A stretch of 64,000 nucleotides of DNA from Methylocystis parvus OBBP (GCF_027571405.1 NZ_CP092968.1:1674001-1738000); one strand, 5' to 3'. Counted from the stretch's first letter, positions 25,291-35,401 are shown. The notes: generated from the sequence alone by a model not told the origin. Translations and numbers: made by a program.

Positions 25291-26526
25291 ATGAGCAGCA
25301 CATTCGGTTTGTTCAACACCTCCATCATGGGCATGTCCGCGCAGGCTGACGCGCTCGCCAATATCTCCGAAAACATCGCCAATTCGAGCACGGTCGGCTA
25401 CAAGCGCGCGACGACGCATTTTCTTACCGTGCTCAATGGATTTCAGGGCGGGGATCAGTTTGGCGGCGGCGTGTATACGCGCAGCCGTTACGACGTCGGC
25501 GGCCAGGGGGCGCTGACGCATACCGGCAATTCGACCGACCTCGCCCTTCGTGGAAACGGCTTCTTCGTCGTGTCGGACGGTTCGGGCGCGACATTCCTCA
25601 CCCGCGCCGGATCATTCGTCCCCGACTCGCAGGGCCGCCTGGTCAACGCCGCCGGTTATTATCTGATGGGCTTTCCGGAAGGCTCGCAAACCGACGCGCT
25701 GACCAATATGGAAGTTGTGCGCGTGCGGAACGACCGGCTCTACGCAAATCCGACGACAGAGGGAACGCTCGCCGCAAATCTTCCTTCCGCCGCCACGACC
25801 GTTCCCGCCGCCAATCTTCCGTCGACAAATGCGGCCGGCGCCAAATTCTCCGCCAAATCCTCGCTGACCGTCTACGACAATCTCGGCAAACCGGTCGTGC
25901 TGGACGTCTATTACGCAAAGACCGGCCCCAATGCGTGGGAAATGACGGTTTACGACTCGGCGGCCGCGACCAATGGCGGCTTTCCCTACGCGACCGCGCC
26001 GCTCGCGACGCAGTCCCTCGCTTTCGATCCCGCGAACGGCTCGATCGCCTCCGGCGCCGCGCTCAATTTCACGCCGCCCGGCGGAACCGCGATCGCTCTC
26101 GACCTGAAGGACACGACCCAGCTAGGCGCGCCCTTCGGCGTCAGCAAAATCACCGTCAATGGCAATGCGGCGGGCGCCATCCGCGCAGTCGACATCGCGA
26201 CGGACGGAACCTTGAGCTACCAGCTCGACAATGGCCAGCTCGCCGCCGCCTACCGCATCGGCGTCGCTCAGGTCGCGGCGCCGACGGCGCTCTCGAGCTA
26301 CACAGGCAACGTATACGCGGCGAATGGCGACTCGGGACAGATTTTCGTTGGAGCCGCCGCGATCGGCGGCAGGGGCGAAATCGCATCCGCGACGCTCGAA
26401 GCTTCGACGGTCGATCTCGCCACCGAACTCTCCACGATGATCGTCGCGCAGCGCTCTTACACGGCGAACACGCAATCCTTCCAGGCGGCCTCGGAAATTC
26501 TCCAGGTCCTCAACAATATCAAGTAA
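25291..26526 (+). CDS. flgE: Flagellar hook protein FlgE
   Basis: A 411-residue hook subunit. The N-terminal signature (MGMSAQADALANISENIANS, STVGYKRATTHF) and the C-terminal ELSTMIVAQRSYTANTQSFQ are the paired coiled-coil ends of flagellar rod/hook proteins; the middle has the FlgE strands (NSTDLALRGNGFFVV, LTRAGSFVPDSQGRLVNAAG). It is secreted by the flagellar type III system without a cleaved signal. ATG 25291 gives the conserved start, but ATG 25276 five codons upstream is also possible. It is the first gene of the long flagellar operon. Confidence 0.95.
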   Translation: MSSTFGLFNTSIMGMSAQADALANISENIANSSTVGYKRATTHFLTVLNGFQGGDQFGGGVYTRSRYDVGGQGALTHTGNSTDLALRGNGFFVVSDGSGATFLTRAGSFVPDSQGRLVNAAGYYLMGFPEGSQTDALTNMEVVRVRNDRLYANPTTEGTLAANLPSAATTVPAANLPSTNAAGAKFSAKSSLTVYDNLGKPVVLDVYYAKTGPNAWEMTVYDSAAATNGGFPYATAPLATQSLAFDPANGSIASGAALNFTPPGGTAIALDLKDTTQLGAPFGVSKITVNGNAAGAIRAVDIATDGTLSYQLDNGQLAAAYRIGVAQVAAPTALSSYTGNVYAANGDSGQIFVGAAAIGGRGEIASATLEASTVDLATELSTMIVAQRSYTANTQSFQAASEILQVLNNIK

Positions 26527-26538
26527 ACGGAAGACGCC

Positions 26539-28011
26539 ATGTCCCTGACCTCGGCCGGCGCCGTCGCGGCCAAATCGCTCGGCGTGATTTCGAACGAAAT
26601 CAGCGTCGCCTCACGCAACATTTCCGCCGCCGGGATTGCCGGAGTCAGCGCCAAGCGCGCAAAAATTGCGGCCGGAGACGAAGGCGTCGCGTTTCTCGGG
26701 GTCGGACGGGCGGCGGACGCCGCGCTTTTTCGCAGCCTTGTCTCCGCCAGCGCCTCGCAAGCGGGAGAAACGGCGATCGCCGACTCGCTCGCACGGCTCG
26801 ACCAATCGATGAATTTGCAGGACAGCGCCAACAGCCGGTCTCCCGCGGCGCTGATCGGCAAGCTGTCGAGCGCCCTGCAGGCTTATAGCGCCTCGCCAGC
26901 GAATGAAACGGCCGCGCAACTCACGCTCGACGCGGCCCAAGACGTCGTCGCCTCGCTGCGCGACGCTGCGACCGCCGCGCAAACGGAACGCCGGCAGGCC
27001 GATATTGGGATCGCCTCCGCCGTGAACGACGTCAACAGCCTTCTTGCGCGATTTGGCGCGTTGAATAGCGAGATCGTTTCCGGCAGCGTCAGCGGCGCCG
27101 ACGTCACGGATGCGCTCGATCAGCGGGACGACGTCCTTCTCGAACTGTCGAAAATCGTCGGCGTCACCACGGTGATGCGGTCGAATAACGACATGGTTCT
27201 TTATACCGACAGCGGCGTGACGCTCTTCGAGACGACGCCTCGCCATATGACCTTCAGCGAAACGACGAATCTCTCGCCCGGCGTTTCGGGCGCCGCCATA
27301 TTTATCGACGGCGTGCAGATCACCGGCGCCGGCGCGCCGCTGGCGTTGAATTCCGGAACGATTCAGGCGCTGGCGAAGATTCGGGACGAGCTTGCGCCGC
27401 GCTTCCAGACGCAACTCGACGAGATCGCCCGCGGCCTTGTCGCAGCCTTCGCGGAAAAGGATCAGAGCGGCGCCGGCGGGAAGCCGCTTCCGGGACTTTT
27501 CACCTACCCGGGCGCGAGCGAAGCGCCCGGCGCTTCTCTCATGGCCGGCCTTGCAGGCGCGATCGAGGTGAACGCCAATGTCGATCCTGCAAGAGGCGGC
27601 CTTATCACGCGGCTGCGCGACGGCGGCGTTTCGAACGATCCCGCTTACATCTATAATTCGAGCGGCGCGACGGGCTATTCGACCCGGCTGATCGAACTTG
27701 CCGGCGCCGACGCCGCGCCTCAATCATTCGATCCCGCCGCCGGCCTCTCGGGCTCCGGCTCGCTGAAAGACTTTGCGAGCGCCGCGATCGGTTGGCTGGC
27801 CGCGCAAAGAAAGCAATCCGACGGCGCGACCTCCTATTTCGACGCCCTTGTTTCGCAGACGACCCAGGCGCTCTCCAATGCGACCGGCGTCAATCTCGAC
27901 GATCAGATGACGCAAATGCTGGCGCTCGAAAATTCCTACCAAGCTTCGGCCAAATTGCTCGAAGCCGTCAACTCGCTCTTCGACTCCCTGCTTTCAGCCA
28001 TCCGCGCGTGA
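26539..28011 (+). CDS. flgK: Flagellar hook-associated protein 1 (FlgK)
   Basis: A 490-residue hook-filament junction protein. N-terminal LGVISNEISVASRNISAAGI and C-terminal NLDDQMTQMLALENSYQASA, KLLEAVNSLFDSLL are the typical ends; the central DALDQRDDVLLELSKIVGV is the FlgK helix region. It starts 12 bases after the flgE stop. FlgK caps the hook and, together with FlgL, connects it to the filament. Confidence 0.93.
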   Translation: MSLTSAGAVAAKSLGVISNEISVASRNISAAGIAGVSAKRAKIAAGDEGVAFLGVGRAADAALFRSLVSASASQAGETAIADSLARLDQSMNLQDSANSRSPAALIGKLSSALQAYSASPANETAAQLTLDAAQDVVASLRDAATAAQTERRQADIGIASAVNDVNSLLARFGALNSEIVSGSVSGADVTDALDQRDDVLLELSKIVGVTTVMRSNNDMVLYTDSGVTLFETTPRHMTFSETTNLSPGVSGAAIFIDGVQITGAGAPLALNSGTIQALAKIRDELAPRFQTQLDEIARGLVAAFAEKDQSGAGGKPLPGLFTYPGASEAPGASLMAGLAGAIEVNANVDPARGGLITRLRDGGVSNDPAYIYNSSGATGYSTRLIELAGADAAPQSFDPAAGLSGSGSLKDFASAAIGWLAAQRKQSDGATSYFDALVSQTTQALSNATGVNLDDQMTQMLALENSYQASAKLLEAVNSLFDSLLSAIRA

Positions 28012-28020
28012 GTGCCTTCC

Positions 28021-29067
28021 ATGTTCAGCATAACGTCTTCCTATACGATGAACGCCTCGCTCAGAGGCGGGATCGCCGATCTGCAATCGGAACTCGCCCG
28101 CGCCCAGAAAGAGCTGGCGACCGGCAAGCGCGCCGATCCGAGCGTCGCCCTTGGCGTGCGCGCGAGCTTCAGCGTTTCGCTCGCCGACGCTCAGGAAGGC
28201 GTCGGCGCGTTGCAGGCGACCAATAGTCTCGTCGATGCGCGCCTCGCATCGACGCAGGCCGCCCTCGACAGCCTTGTCGCCGACGCCAGGAGCATGCGCA
28301 CGACTCTTCTTGCCGCTCAGACGGATGGCGGACAAAGGGAAGCCATCGTCGCTCAAGCCCGAAATGCGCTCACCCAGTTCGTCGCAAAGCTCAATAGCGG
28401 CGACGGAGAGGGATTCTTCTTTGGCGGAATAAATTCCGACGTCCCGCCGATCGCAAATTATTTCGCCGAGCCGCCCGCCCCGAACAAGGCCGCGGTCGAC
28501 GCCGCCTTTGCAAACGCCTTCGGATTCGATCAAGCCGACCCCGCGGTCGCATCGATCTCGCAGACGCAAATGCGGTCTTTCCTGACGGGCGCCTATGATA
28601 CGCTGTTCTCCGGCGCCGCCTGGCGCGGCGATTGGTCGGGCGCATCGGACAAGCCGCTGACAAGCCGGATCGGACTCTCTCACGTCATCGACAGTTCCGT
28701 CACGGCGAACGAGCCGGGCCTCAAGGACGTCGCCGCCGCCTATGTCATGATCGCCGACCTCGGCGCGGCGAATATGAGCGACGAAACATACCACGCCCTG
28801 CTGACAGGCGCGTTGGAAAGACTGGATCGCGGCGTCGGCGAAACCACGAAGACGCAAGCGCGCATCGGCGTCATGCAGAACGAGATCAAGACATCCAGCG
28901 ACATGATGACGATTCAGTCGGATACGATCCGCATCCAATTGCACGATCTCGAATCTGTGGACGAAACCGACGCCGCTGCAAGGGTCAATGGCCTGATGAC
29001 GCAGATCGAAACCGCCTATACGCTGACGGCGCGGATCTCCCAGCTCAGCCTCGCCAAATATCTGTAG
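28021..29067 (+). CDS. flgL: Flagellar hook-associated protein 3 (FlgL)
   Basis: A 348-residue flagellin-like junction protein. N-terminal SLRGGIADLQSELARAQKEL, ATGKRADPSVALG and C-terminal NGLMTQIETAYTLTARISQL, SLAKYL match FlgL. ATG 28021 (MFSITSSYTMN) is preferred; GTG 28012 would add three residues. It follows flgK by 9 bases. Together with FlgK it joins hook to filament. Confidence 0.92.
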   Translation: MFSITSSYTMNASLRGGIADLQSELARAQKELATGKRADPSVALGVRASFSVSLADAQEGVGALQATNSLVDARLASTQAALDSLVADARSMRTTLLAAQTDGGQREAIVAQARNALTQFVAKLNSGDGEGFFFGGINSDVPPIANYFAEPPAPNKAAVDAAFANAFGFDQADPAVASISQTQMRSFLTGAYDTLFSGAAWRGDWSGASDKPLTSRIGLSHVIDSSVTANEPGLKDVAAAYVMIADLGAANMSDETYHALLTGALERLDRGVGETTKTQARIGVMQNEIKTSSDMMTIQSDTIRIQLHDLESVDETDAAARVNGLMTQIETAYTLTARISQLSLAKYL

Positions 29068-29086
29068 AGGAGAGAGACGCATCGCG

Positions 29087-29434
29087 ATGTATCAGCAACG
29101 CTACGCCGAAATCGCGTCCGATTCAGCGAGAAGCGCGCGCGAGAAAGAGAGAGAGGCGCTGCAAGCCGCGATCGCCAGGCTCAATCTGGCGAAGGCGCGG
29201 GGTCCGCGCTCGCCGGAGGCTTTCGAGGCGACAGCTTTCGTTCGGCGCCTGTGGACGATCTTCCTCGCCGATCTCGGCAATGACGACAATGGATTGCCGC
29301 CCGAGCTGCGGGCGTCGCTCATTTCGATCGGGATTTGGATGCGGCGCGAGACCGATCTCATAGACCGAGGCGAATCCGAGAATTTCGACGGGCTCATCGA
29401 CATCAACCAGATCATCGCGGATGGGCTGACCTGA
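29087..29434 (+). CDS. flaF: Flagellar biosynthesis regulator FlaF
   Basis: A 115-residue FlaF (MYQQRYAEIASDSARSARE; RRLWTIFLADLGNDDNGLPP; SIGIWMRRETDLIDRG). FlaF is restricted to alphaproteobacteria, where it promotes flagellin synthesis and acts opposite to FlbT. It is full length and directly followed by flbT. Confidence 0.93.
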   Translation: MYQQRYAEIASDSARSAREKEREALQAAIARLNLAKARGPRSPEAFEATAFVRRLWTIFLADLGNDDNGLPPELRASLISIGIWMRRETDLIDRGESENFDGLIDINQIIADGLT

Positions 29435-29435
29435 A

Positions 29436-29843
29436 ATGAATATCTCGCTCCGTCGCGGCGAACGTATCTTCGTCAATGGCGCCGTGCTGCGCGTCGACCG
29501 CAAAGTCTGCATCGAGCTGCTCAACGACGTCACCTTCCTCCTGGAAAATCACGTCATGCAGGAGGAGGAGGCGACGACGCCGCTGCGCCGGCTCTATTTC
29601 GTCATCCAGACGATGATCATATCGCCAAATGATTGCGATGCGGCCGTCGCGCTTTGCCGGGAGACGCTCGTCTCTCTGAGCGGCGCCGCAAAGGATCCGC
29701 GCATCGTCGCGGGCCTCGGCGCGGCCATCCGTCATATCGCGGACGAACGGCCCTTCGAGGCGCTCAAGGCGGTTCGCGCGATGTTTCAGATCGAAGCGGA
29801 ACTCGCCGCCTCGCCACAGACCGAACAACGCGGCGCCGCCTGA
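29436..29843 (+). CDS. flbT: Flagellin mRNA translation regulator FlbT
   Basis: A 135-residue FlbT (LRRGERIFVNGAVLRVDRKV; VTFLLENHVMQEEEATTPLR; RRLYFVIQTMIISPNDCDAA). FlbT binds the 5' untranslated region of flagellin mRNA in Caulobacter and promotes its turnover, coupling flagellin production to hook assembly. It starts one base after the flaF stop codon, so the two are almost certainly coupled. Confidence 0.94.
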   Translation: MNISLRRGERIFVNGAVLRVDRKVCIELLNDVTFLLENHVMQEEEATTPLRRLYFVIQTMIISPNDCDAAVALCRETLVSLSGAAKDPRIVAGLGAAIRHIADERPFEALKAVRAMFQIEAELAASPQTEQRGAA

Positions 29844-29854
29844 AAGGAAAAGTC

Positions 29855-30262
29855 ATGTCCATTCCGCTCGTACAGAATAATGTCTCCTCCGCGGCTTCAA
29901 GCTCGACGGCTTCATTGGACGCGACAAAGCTGACGGGCGATTTCAACGCCTTCCTGCAGCTCCTCGTGACGCAACTGAAGAATCAGGACCCGACGAAGCC
30001 GCTCGATCCAACCCAGACCGTTTCGCAGCTTGCGACATTCTCCAATGTCGAGCAGGCGGTGAAGACCAATGCGCTTCTCGAGCGGCTATCGGATATGTCG
30101 ACTCTCTCGCAAGCAAGCGCGCTCATCGGCAAGACGGCGACCGCCGCCGACGGTTCCGCAAGCGGCCTTATCGCATCGGTGACCATGACGGATGCAGGCC
30201 TGATCGCAACGCTGAAAGACGGACGTCAATTGGCGCTCGGCCCCGGCGTCACGATCAGTTGA
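29855..30262 (+). CDS. flgD: Flagellar hook assembly protein FlgD
   Basis: A 135-residue hook cap protein; the family signature FNAFLQLLVTQLKNQDPTKP, LDPTQTVSQLATFSNVEQAV is complete. It has only the conserved core and lacks the long C-terminal domain of enterobacterial FlgD, as usual in rhizobia. ATG 29855 follows AAAGGAAAAG. It is required to polymerise FlgE into the hook. Confidence 0.94.
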   Translation: MSIPLVQNNVSSAASSSTASLDATKLTGDFNAFLQLLVTQLKNQDPTKPLDPTQTVSQLATFSNVEQAVKTNALLERLSDMSTLSQASALIGKTATAADGSASGLIASVTMTDAGLIATLKDGRQLALGPGVTIS

Positions 30263-30265
30263 TCG

Positions 30266-30532
30266 ATGAACGAAGCCGACGCCATTGAGATCGTCCATCG
30301 GACGATCGTCACGATCCTTGTCGTTTCCGGACCCCTCGTCGGCGCCGCCATGATCGTCGGCGTCGCGGTCGCGCTGCTTCAGGCCCTGACCCAGGTTCAG
30401 GAAATGACCCTGACCTTCGTGCCGAAGATCGTCGCCATGATCGCGGTGCTCGGCCTTTCGGCTCCCTTCATCGGCTCTAAGATCAATACGCTCGCGCAAT
30501 TCGCCTATGCGCGCATCGAAAAGGGCTATTGA
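30266..30532 (+). CDS. fliQ: Flagellar export gate protein FliQ
   Basis: An 88-residue inner membrane protein with two transmembrane helices (about residues 16-40 and 51-73) and the FliQ motifs GAAMIVGVAVALLQALTQVQ, EMTLTFVPKIVAM. FliQ forms the type III export gate with FliP and FliR. It begins three bases after the flgD stop. Confidence 0.95.
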   Translation: MNEADAIEIVHRTIVTILVVSGPLVGAAMIVGVAVALLQALTQVQEMTLTFVPKIVAMIAVLGLSAPFIGSKINTLAQFAYARIEKGY

Positions 30533-30562
30533 GCGGCGCGCCGCCGCAGGAGGAAGCGCGCC

Positions 30563-32650
30563 ATGACGGACGCCCTGAACGCCAAACAGCCGAATGCGGA
30601 GACGAGTTCGCGAGACATCGGCTTCGCCATGTCCATCGTTTTCATTCTCTGCGTCTTCTTCCTGCCGATCCCGCCTTTTCTCCTTGATGCGGGACTTGCT
30701 TTCTCGATCGGCCTGTCGGTTCTCATTCTCATGGTCGCGCTCTGGATACAGAAGCCGCTCGATTTTTCCTCCTTTCCAACCGTCCTGCTCGTCGCCACGA
30801 TTCTTCGTCTGTCGCTCAACATCGCCACGACGCGCCTCATCCTGTCCAATGGCGCCGAGGGCTCGACGGCCGCCGGCTATATCATCAGCGGATTTTCGCG
30901 GCTGGTGATGAGCGGCGATTTCGTCATCGGCCTCACTGTCTTCGCGATCATCGTCACGGTGAATTTTCTGGTCATCACGAAGGGCGCGACGCGTATCGCC
31001 GAGGTCGGCGCGCGTTTCACCCTCGACGCGATCCCGGGAAAGCAGATGGCGATCGACGCCGATCTCTCGGCCGGCTTGATCGACGAGCGCGAAGCGCAGA
31101 TCCGGCGAAGAGAACTCGAAGAGGAAAGCGCCTTCTTCGGCTCCATGGACGGCGCGTCGAAATTTGTGCGCGGCGACGCGATTGCGGGGCTCATCATTCT
31201 CGCCGTCAATATATTCGGCGGCGTCATTATCGGCGTCACGCGTCACGGCATGACTCTGTCTTCCGCCGCAGACGTCTATACGAAGCTTTCCGTCGGCGAC
31301 GGCCTCGTCTCTCAGATACCCGCCTTGATCGTTTCGCTCTCGGCGGGCCTTCTCGTCTCTAAAGGCGGGACAAGAGGCTCGGCGGAGCAGAACATCCTGC
31401 GTCAGCTCGGCATGTATCCCCGGGCGCTCTTCGTCGCCGCGCTGCTGATGTTCGTTCTGGCGCTCATTCCCGGTCTTCCGCTGACGCCTTTCGGCGCGCT
31501 CGGCGGAGCCATGGCCTTCGTCGCCTATCTCATCCCCAAACAGGCTGAAAAAGCGCGGCTGGAGGAAAAGGAAGCCCAGCGCGCGCTCGAGCGGCAGGCG
31601 CAGCAGGAGATGCAGGCCTCGGCGCGGAGCGTCTTGCGCATTCCCGCCGTGGAGCTCAGCCTCGGCAAGCAATTATGGGCGGGCCTGCTGCCCCCCCAAG
31701 GAGAGCTCGGACATCGCGTCCTGAAGATGCGGCGCAATTTCGCGCGCGATTACGGGTTCATGTTCCCCGACATCCAATTCGCGGACGATCTCGACGTCAA
31801 GCCCAAGCATTATCAAATTCGCATACACGGCGCCATCGCCGCCGCAGGCGAACTGCGCCTCGGCCATCATCTCATCGTCATTGGCGGCGGCGCGGCGCCC
31901 GATCTTCCGGGCGAAGAGGCCGTCGATCCGGCTTTCGGCGTCAAAGCCCTCTGGATCTCGGACGTGATGATCGAAGAGGCGAAGCGCCAGGGCTATTCGC
32001 CGATCGATCCGGCCTCGGTCCTGCTCACGCATCTCGCCGAGACGCTTCGCAACAATCTCGCGCAAATGCTCACCTACAAGGATATGCGAACTTTGCTCGA
32101 CCGTCTGGAGCCCGAATATAAGCGGCTTCTCGACGATATGGTTCCGAATCTCGTCACCCATTCGACGCTTCAGGGCGTGCTCAAATTACTTCTCGTCGAG
32201 CGCGTCTCCATCCGCAATCTCGAGCTTATTCTCGAAGCGGTCGCGGAAGCCGCGCCCTTCGCGCGTCGCGCCGAGCCCATCGTCGAACATGTGCGCGCGC
32301 GGCTGGCGCCGCAAATTTGCAGCGACCTTTCCGTCGACGGCGCTCTCGGCGTTCTGCGGCTGGGAGCGCGCTGGGACCTCTTCTTCCACGAGCATTTGAA
32401 GCGCGACGCCAAGGGCGAGACGCTGGGCTTCGACGCCGATCCGGCGCAGATCGAAAAATTCACTCATGAAGCTGGAGCAGCGATCGGCGAACGTTTGGAG
32501 CGTGGAGAGATTTTCATCGTCCTGACGACGCCCGATGCGCGGCCCTACGTCCGTCTGCTCCTGAGCCGCCCCTTTCCCTCGCAGGCGGTGTTGTCGCATC
32601 TTGAAATCGCCGGCGGCGTTCAAATCAAATCGCTCGGAACCCTCTCATGA
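30563..32650 (+). CDS. flhA: Flagellar export protein FlhA
   Basis: A 695-residue export apparatus protein. About eight transmembrane helices occupy residues 20-325, including the FHIPEP-type cytoplasmic loop ([40 protein letters not shown]). The cytoplasmic C-terminal domain (about 360-695), which forms the nonameric ring that docks chaperone-substrate complexes, is complete. It overlaps fliR by four bases (ATGA at 32647-32650). Full length. Confidence 0.97.
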   Translation: MTDALNAKQPNAETSSRDIGFAMSIVFILCVFFLPIPPFLLDAGLAFSIGLSVLILMVALWIQKPLDFSSFPTVLLVATILRLSLNIATTRLILSNGAEGSTAAGYIISGFSRLVMSGDFVIGLTVFAIIVTVNFLVITKGATRIAEVGARFTLDAIPGKQMAIDADLSAGLIDEREAQIRRRELEEESAFFGSMDGASKFVRGDAIAGLIILAVNIFGGVIIGVTRHGMTLSSAADVYTKLSVGDGLVSQIPALIVSLSAGLLVSKGGTRGSAEQNILRQLGMYPRALFVAALLMFVLALIPGLPLTPFGALGGAMAFVAYLIPKQAEKARLEEKEAQRALERQAQQEMQASARSVLRIPAVELSLGKQLWAGLLPPQGELGHRVLKMRRNFARDYGFMFPDIQFADDLDVKPKHYQIRIHGAIAAAGELRLGHHLIVIGGGAAPDLPGEEAVDPAFGVKALWISDVMIEEAKRQGYSPIDPASVLLTHLAETLRNNLAQMLTYKDMRTLLDRLEPEYKRLLDDMVPNLVTHSTLQGVLKLLLVERVSIRNLELILEAVAEAAPFARRAEPIVEHVRARLAPQICSDLSVDGALGVLRLGARWDLFFHEHLKRDAKGETLGFDADPAQIEKFTHEAGAAIGERLERGEIFIVLTTPDARPYVRLLLSRPFPSQAVLSHLEIAGGVQIKSLGTLS

Positions 32651-33396
32651 CGCCGCCTGAAATTCCTCTCATCGGCGGCTTCGTCATCTTCTGCCGGGTC
32701 GGCGGCTGCCTGATGACCGCGCCGGGTTTTTCGAACGATCGCATTCCGGTCAGAAGCCGTCTCTATCTGGCTTTGGGCGTCTCCGTCGCGATGACGCCGG
32801 CGCTGATCGAAAGCCTGCCTAAAACCGACCTGACGCTTCCAAGCCTTATGATTGCGGGGCTGCTTTCGGAGACGATCATCGGCGTCGCGCTCGGCCTCCT
32901 CTCGCGCTTCTATCTCCTGGCGCTCGAAACGCTGGCGACGAGCGTCGCCATGTCCTTCGGCCTCGGCAATATTTTCGGCGGGGCCATCGCCGAGACGGAG
33001 GCGGCTCCCCCGCTTGCCTCCTTCATCGTCACCGCGGCCATAACGCTCCTTTTCGTCACGGACCTGCATTTGGAGCTCATTCGCGGTCTATCGCTATCCT
33101 ACGATTCCGCGCCGGCGCTCGCCGCGCCGGACGCCGCCGCGCTTCTCGAGGAATTGACGCATGCGCTGACCCAGTCTCATCTCCTCGCCTTGCGCATTTG
33201 CAGCCCGTTCCTGCTTTTCGCCCTCATCGTCAATCTCGCCGTCGGGTTCCTCTCGCGGCTGACTCCGCAGGCGCAGGTCTATTTCCTCTCCGGGCCGCTC
33301 ACGATCTTTCTCGGTCTTTACGCCTTTTTCGCGCTGTCGCCAGATTTTTTCACCGCCTTCATCTCGCATTTCTCCGACCAGGTTTTGCGCGGATGA
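32647..33396 (+). CDS. fliR: Flagellar export gate protein FliR
   Basis: A 249-residue membrane protein with about six hydrophobic segments and FliR features ([27 protein letters not shown]-like [29 protein letters not shown]). FliR is part of the FliPQR gate. Its start overlaps flhA and its stop overlaps the next start, indicating tight translational coupling. Confidence 0.95.
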   Translation: MTPPEIPLIGGFVIFCRVGGCLMTAPGFSNDRIPVRSRLYLALGVSVAMTPALIESLPKTDLTLPSLMIAGLLSETIIGVALGLLSRFYLLALETLATSVAMSFGLGNIFGGAIAETEAAPPLASFIVTAAITLLFVTDLHLELIRGLSLSYDSAPALAAPDAAALLEELTHALTQSHLLALRICSPFLLFALIVNLAVGFLSRLTPQAQVYFLSGPLTIFLGLYAFFALSPDFFTAFISHFSDQVLRG

Positions 33397-33788
33397 TGCA
33401 GCGAGACCGCCGAAACCGACTCGCGCGCCTTCAACAGATGACGTATTTGCTTTCGAAAGTCGCCCGCTCGCGCCTCGCCGCTACGGAGGCGGCGATCGCG
33501 GAATTGCGCCTGGCGGAACGCGCGGCGTTGGAGGCCCTCGATCAATACGCGCCTCTCGTTCTGAGGCGCCTCCAACGCATCGCCGCTCAACGCGTGGAGC
33601 TGGAGACGGCCATCGAACCGCTCCGTGCGCAGGCGAAGGAATATGGCAGGCGCGCCAAGCTGCTCGAAAGAAAGCTCGAGGAAACGGACGACGCGCTCCG
33701 TCTGGAAGCGGCGAGAGACGAGCGGACGCGCCTTCTTGCGGCGACGCCGTCAGCGCGCGGCAAGTCCGGCGGCTTAGCGTCAAATTGA
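33393..33788 (+). CDS. Coiled-coil protein, possible FliJ-like export chaperone
   Basis: A 131-residue protein made almost entirely of charged heptad-like helix (RLARLQQMTYLLSKVARSRL; LAERAALEALDQYAPLVLRR; YGRRAKLLERKLEETDDALR). Two ATG codons (33393, 33396) overlap the fliR stop, so it is coupled to fliR. Size, helical content and position in the export gene cluster are what would be expected for FliJ, the coiled-coil stalk of the export ATPase, but FliJ sequences are poorly conserved and this is inference. Confidence 0.6.
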   Translation: MMQRDRRNRLARLQQMTYLLSKVARSRLAATEAAIAELRLAERAALEALDQYAPLVLRRLQRIAAQRVELETAIEPLRAQAKEYGRRAKLLERKLEETDDALRLEAARDERTRLLAATPSARGKSGGLASN

Positions 33789-33805
33789 CAGCCGAAGGAA
33801 AAGCC

Positions 33806-34234
33806 ATGTCGATCTTCCCCGCAACCGACCTGATCTCGGACGTTGCGCGCGCCGCAAATCCCACAAAGGCGCATCTCGCCCTCGAGCGCCTCGAGCGTGC
33901 GAGCGCCATGCGCGCGGATCTTGCGCGTCATCGCTTCGACTCGGCTTCGCTAACCGCGACGGGCGTGACGACGTTTCAGCACAGCTCTTCCTCCGCTACC
34001 GCGCCGAAGGGAGACGCCACGGCGCCCACCGCCGCGCGAAAATTCGAAGCCTTTCTCCTCCAGTCCTGGCTCGAAATGCTGTTGCCGAAGGAAGAAACCG
34101 GCGTCTTCGGTTCGGGAGCCGCCAGCGGGGTATGGCGCTCTCTCATGGCGGAGCGACTCGGCGAGCAACTGGCGCAGGCAGGGGGAATCGGCGTTCAGAA
34201 GCTTCTCTTGCAAAGTGCGCCTCCCGAGGGATGA
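33806..34234 (+). CDS. flgJ: Rod-binding protein (FlgJ N-terminal/CheL type)
   Basis: A 142-residue protein. Its C-terminal half (ARKFEAFLLQSWLEMLLPKE; SGVWRSLMAERLGEQLAQAG; GIGVQKLL) matches the rod-binding domain of FlgJ. There is no muramidase domain, which is usual in alphaproteobacteria, where a separate hydrolase is used. ATG 33806 follows GAAGGAAAAG and is chosen over an in-frame start 21 bases upstream. It is part of the flagellar operon. Confidence 0.82.
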   Translation: MSIFPATDLISDVARAANPTKAHLALERLERASAMRADLARHRFDSASLTATGVTTFQHSSSSATAPKGDATAPTAARKFEAFLLQSWLEMLLPKEETGVFGSGAASGVWRSLMAERLGEQLAQAGGIGVQKLLLQSAPPEG

Positions 34235-34249
34235 GCAAGGATATGGCAG

Positions 34250-34645
34250 ATGGTCGCTGACGAGATTTCGGTCGATCGGAGCGAGCCCGGAAGCTCGAGG
34301 CCGTCTCTTGCTCTGCAAAGATGCGTCGAGCGACTGGCGTCGATCATCGAAGGAGAAACGCGTCTGTTGAAGGAGGGAGGGCGGCTTGATTTCCCCGTCC
34401 TGAATGCGCGAAAGACGCACGCTCTTCTGGAATTCACCCTCGCCTCGAAGAGCGCGCGACCGGGAGATTTCGCCTGCTTCGGCGACACGGCGCTACGGCT
34501 CAAGGACGCGCTTGAGGAAAACAAGGAATATTTGGAGCGGCGCCTCCGGGCAACGCAGGAGATTGCGTCGCTCATTCTCGCCGGCATTCGGCGTGACGAA
34601 TCGGACGGCACCTATAAGGCCTTTCGCCAAAAAGGGCGCGAATGA
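34250..34645 (+). CDS. FlgN-like flagellar chaperone (putative)
   Basis: A 131-residue helical protein (LQRCVERLASIIEGETRLLK; ARKTHALLEFTLASKSARPG; LEENKEYLERRLRATQEIAS). The pattern of an N-terminal helix with an E.E...L..G motif and a C-terminal 'N...L..RL.A...IA..I' resembles FlgN/rhizobial flagellar export chaperones for FlgK and FlgL. It lies 15 bases after flgJ and overlaps the next gene by four bases (ATGA). Assignment is by pattern and context only. Confidence 0.55.
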   Translation: MVADEISVDRSEPGSSRPSLALQRCVERLASIIEGETRLLKEGGRLDFPVLNARKTHALLEFTLASKSARPGDFACFGDTALRLKDALEENKEYLERRLRATQEIASLILAGIRRDESDGTYKAFRQKGRE

Positions 34646-35091
34646 TGACGCGAAGTCTCCTGCTGGGCGCCTATGCCTGCCTGGTGAGCCTCGCGGCGAC
34701 TTTTGGCGGCGCTTATTGGCGGACTCATCCATCAACGGAGAATGGCGGTCATATTGACGCGCGTCAGATAACGACCATCAAGCCGATCACCGTGCCGCTT
34801 ATCGCGAATGGCGCGCTCAAAGGTTACGTCACCGTGGCGTTCAGCATTGTGAGCGAAAAGGAGGACCCGCACGACGTCGGAATCGAGCCGTCCAGCTTCG
34901 TCATGGACGAAGCTTTCCGCCTGATTTACGGAGAATCCAAGGTCGACTATGCGCGCGCGGAAAAAACCGATCTGGCGGCGCTCACACGCCAGTTGACGCT
35001 CAATGTGAACCAGAGGCTGGGCAGGAGCGTCATCAAGGAAACGCTCATCAGGAGCTTCGCGTTCATTCCCCGCGACGAGACCCCGCGATAA
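34642..35091 (+). CDS. Membrane-anchored periplasmic protein, possibly FliL-like
   Basis: A 149-residue protein with one N-terminal transmembrane segment (about 5-25) and a periplasmic domain: ITTIKPITVPLIANGALKGY, VTVAFSIVSEKEDPHDVG, and a C-terminal helix-strand VNQRLGRSVIKETLIRSFAF. The strand-strand-helix-strand layout and the last motif resemble FliL-type stomatin-like domains at the motor, but overall identity appears low. It is the last gene of the operon, coupled to the FlgN-like gene. Confidence 0.6.
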   Translation: MMTRSLLLGAYACLVSLAATFGGAYWRTHPSTENGGHIDARQITTIKPITVPLIANGALKGYVTVAFSIVSEKEDPHDVGIEPSSFVMDEAFRLIYGESKVDYARAEKTDLAALTRQLTLNVNQRLGRSVIKETLIRSFAFIPRDETPR

Positions 35092-35131
35092 AGGCGCGCG
35101 GCGACGCCGCCGCGCGACAATCGCGCCGCCG

Positions 35132-35401
35132 CTATGCGACGCGATGGATCGGGAGATAGGCCGCGTTCTTGACGATTGTCGGACCCGCGTCGCCGCGTAG
35201 ATGATTTTCGATCGCCTGCGCGATTTTCTTGTCGGAGTCCTGGCTCTCGGCCTCCTGAGGCGCTTCGGACGGGGCCTCGTAGATTCCGGAAAGCTCCGCG
35301 ATGAAGCGCTCCATGGCTTTCAGCGCGCGATATTGCGGGATCATCGTCAGTTCCTCGGCCATTTGGCGGCGAAGCTGATCAAGTTGCGACATCGGATGCA
35401 T
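35132..35401 (-). CDS. Small hypothetical protein
   Basis: An 89-residue, mostly helical acidic protein (MHPMSQLDQLRRQMAEELTM). Residues 44-60 are rich in Glu/Ser/Gln. ATG 35401 has AAAGAGG just upstream; the frame continues to a TTG seven codons earlier. It is convergent with the flagellar operon, 41 bp from its last stop. No family recognised; a role in motility is only a guess from location. Confidence 0.55.
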   Translation of the reverse strand: MHPMSQLDQLRRQMAEELTMIPQYRALKAMERFIAELSGIYEAPSEAPQEAESQDSDKKIAQAIENHLRGDAGPTIVKNAAYLPIHRVA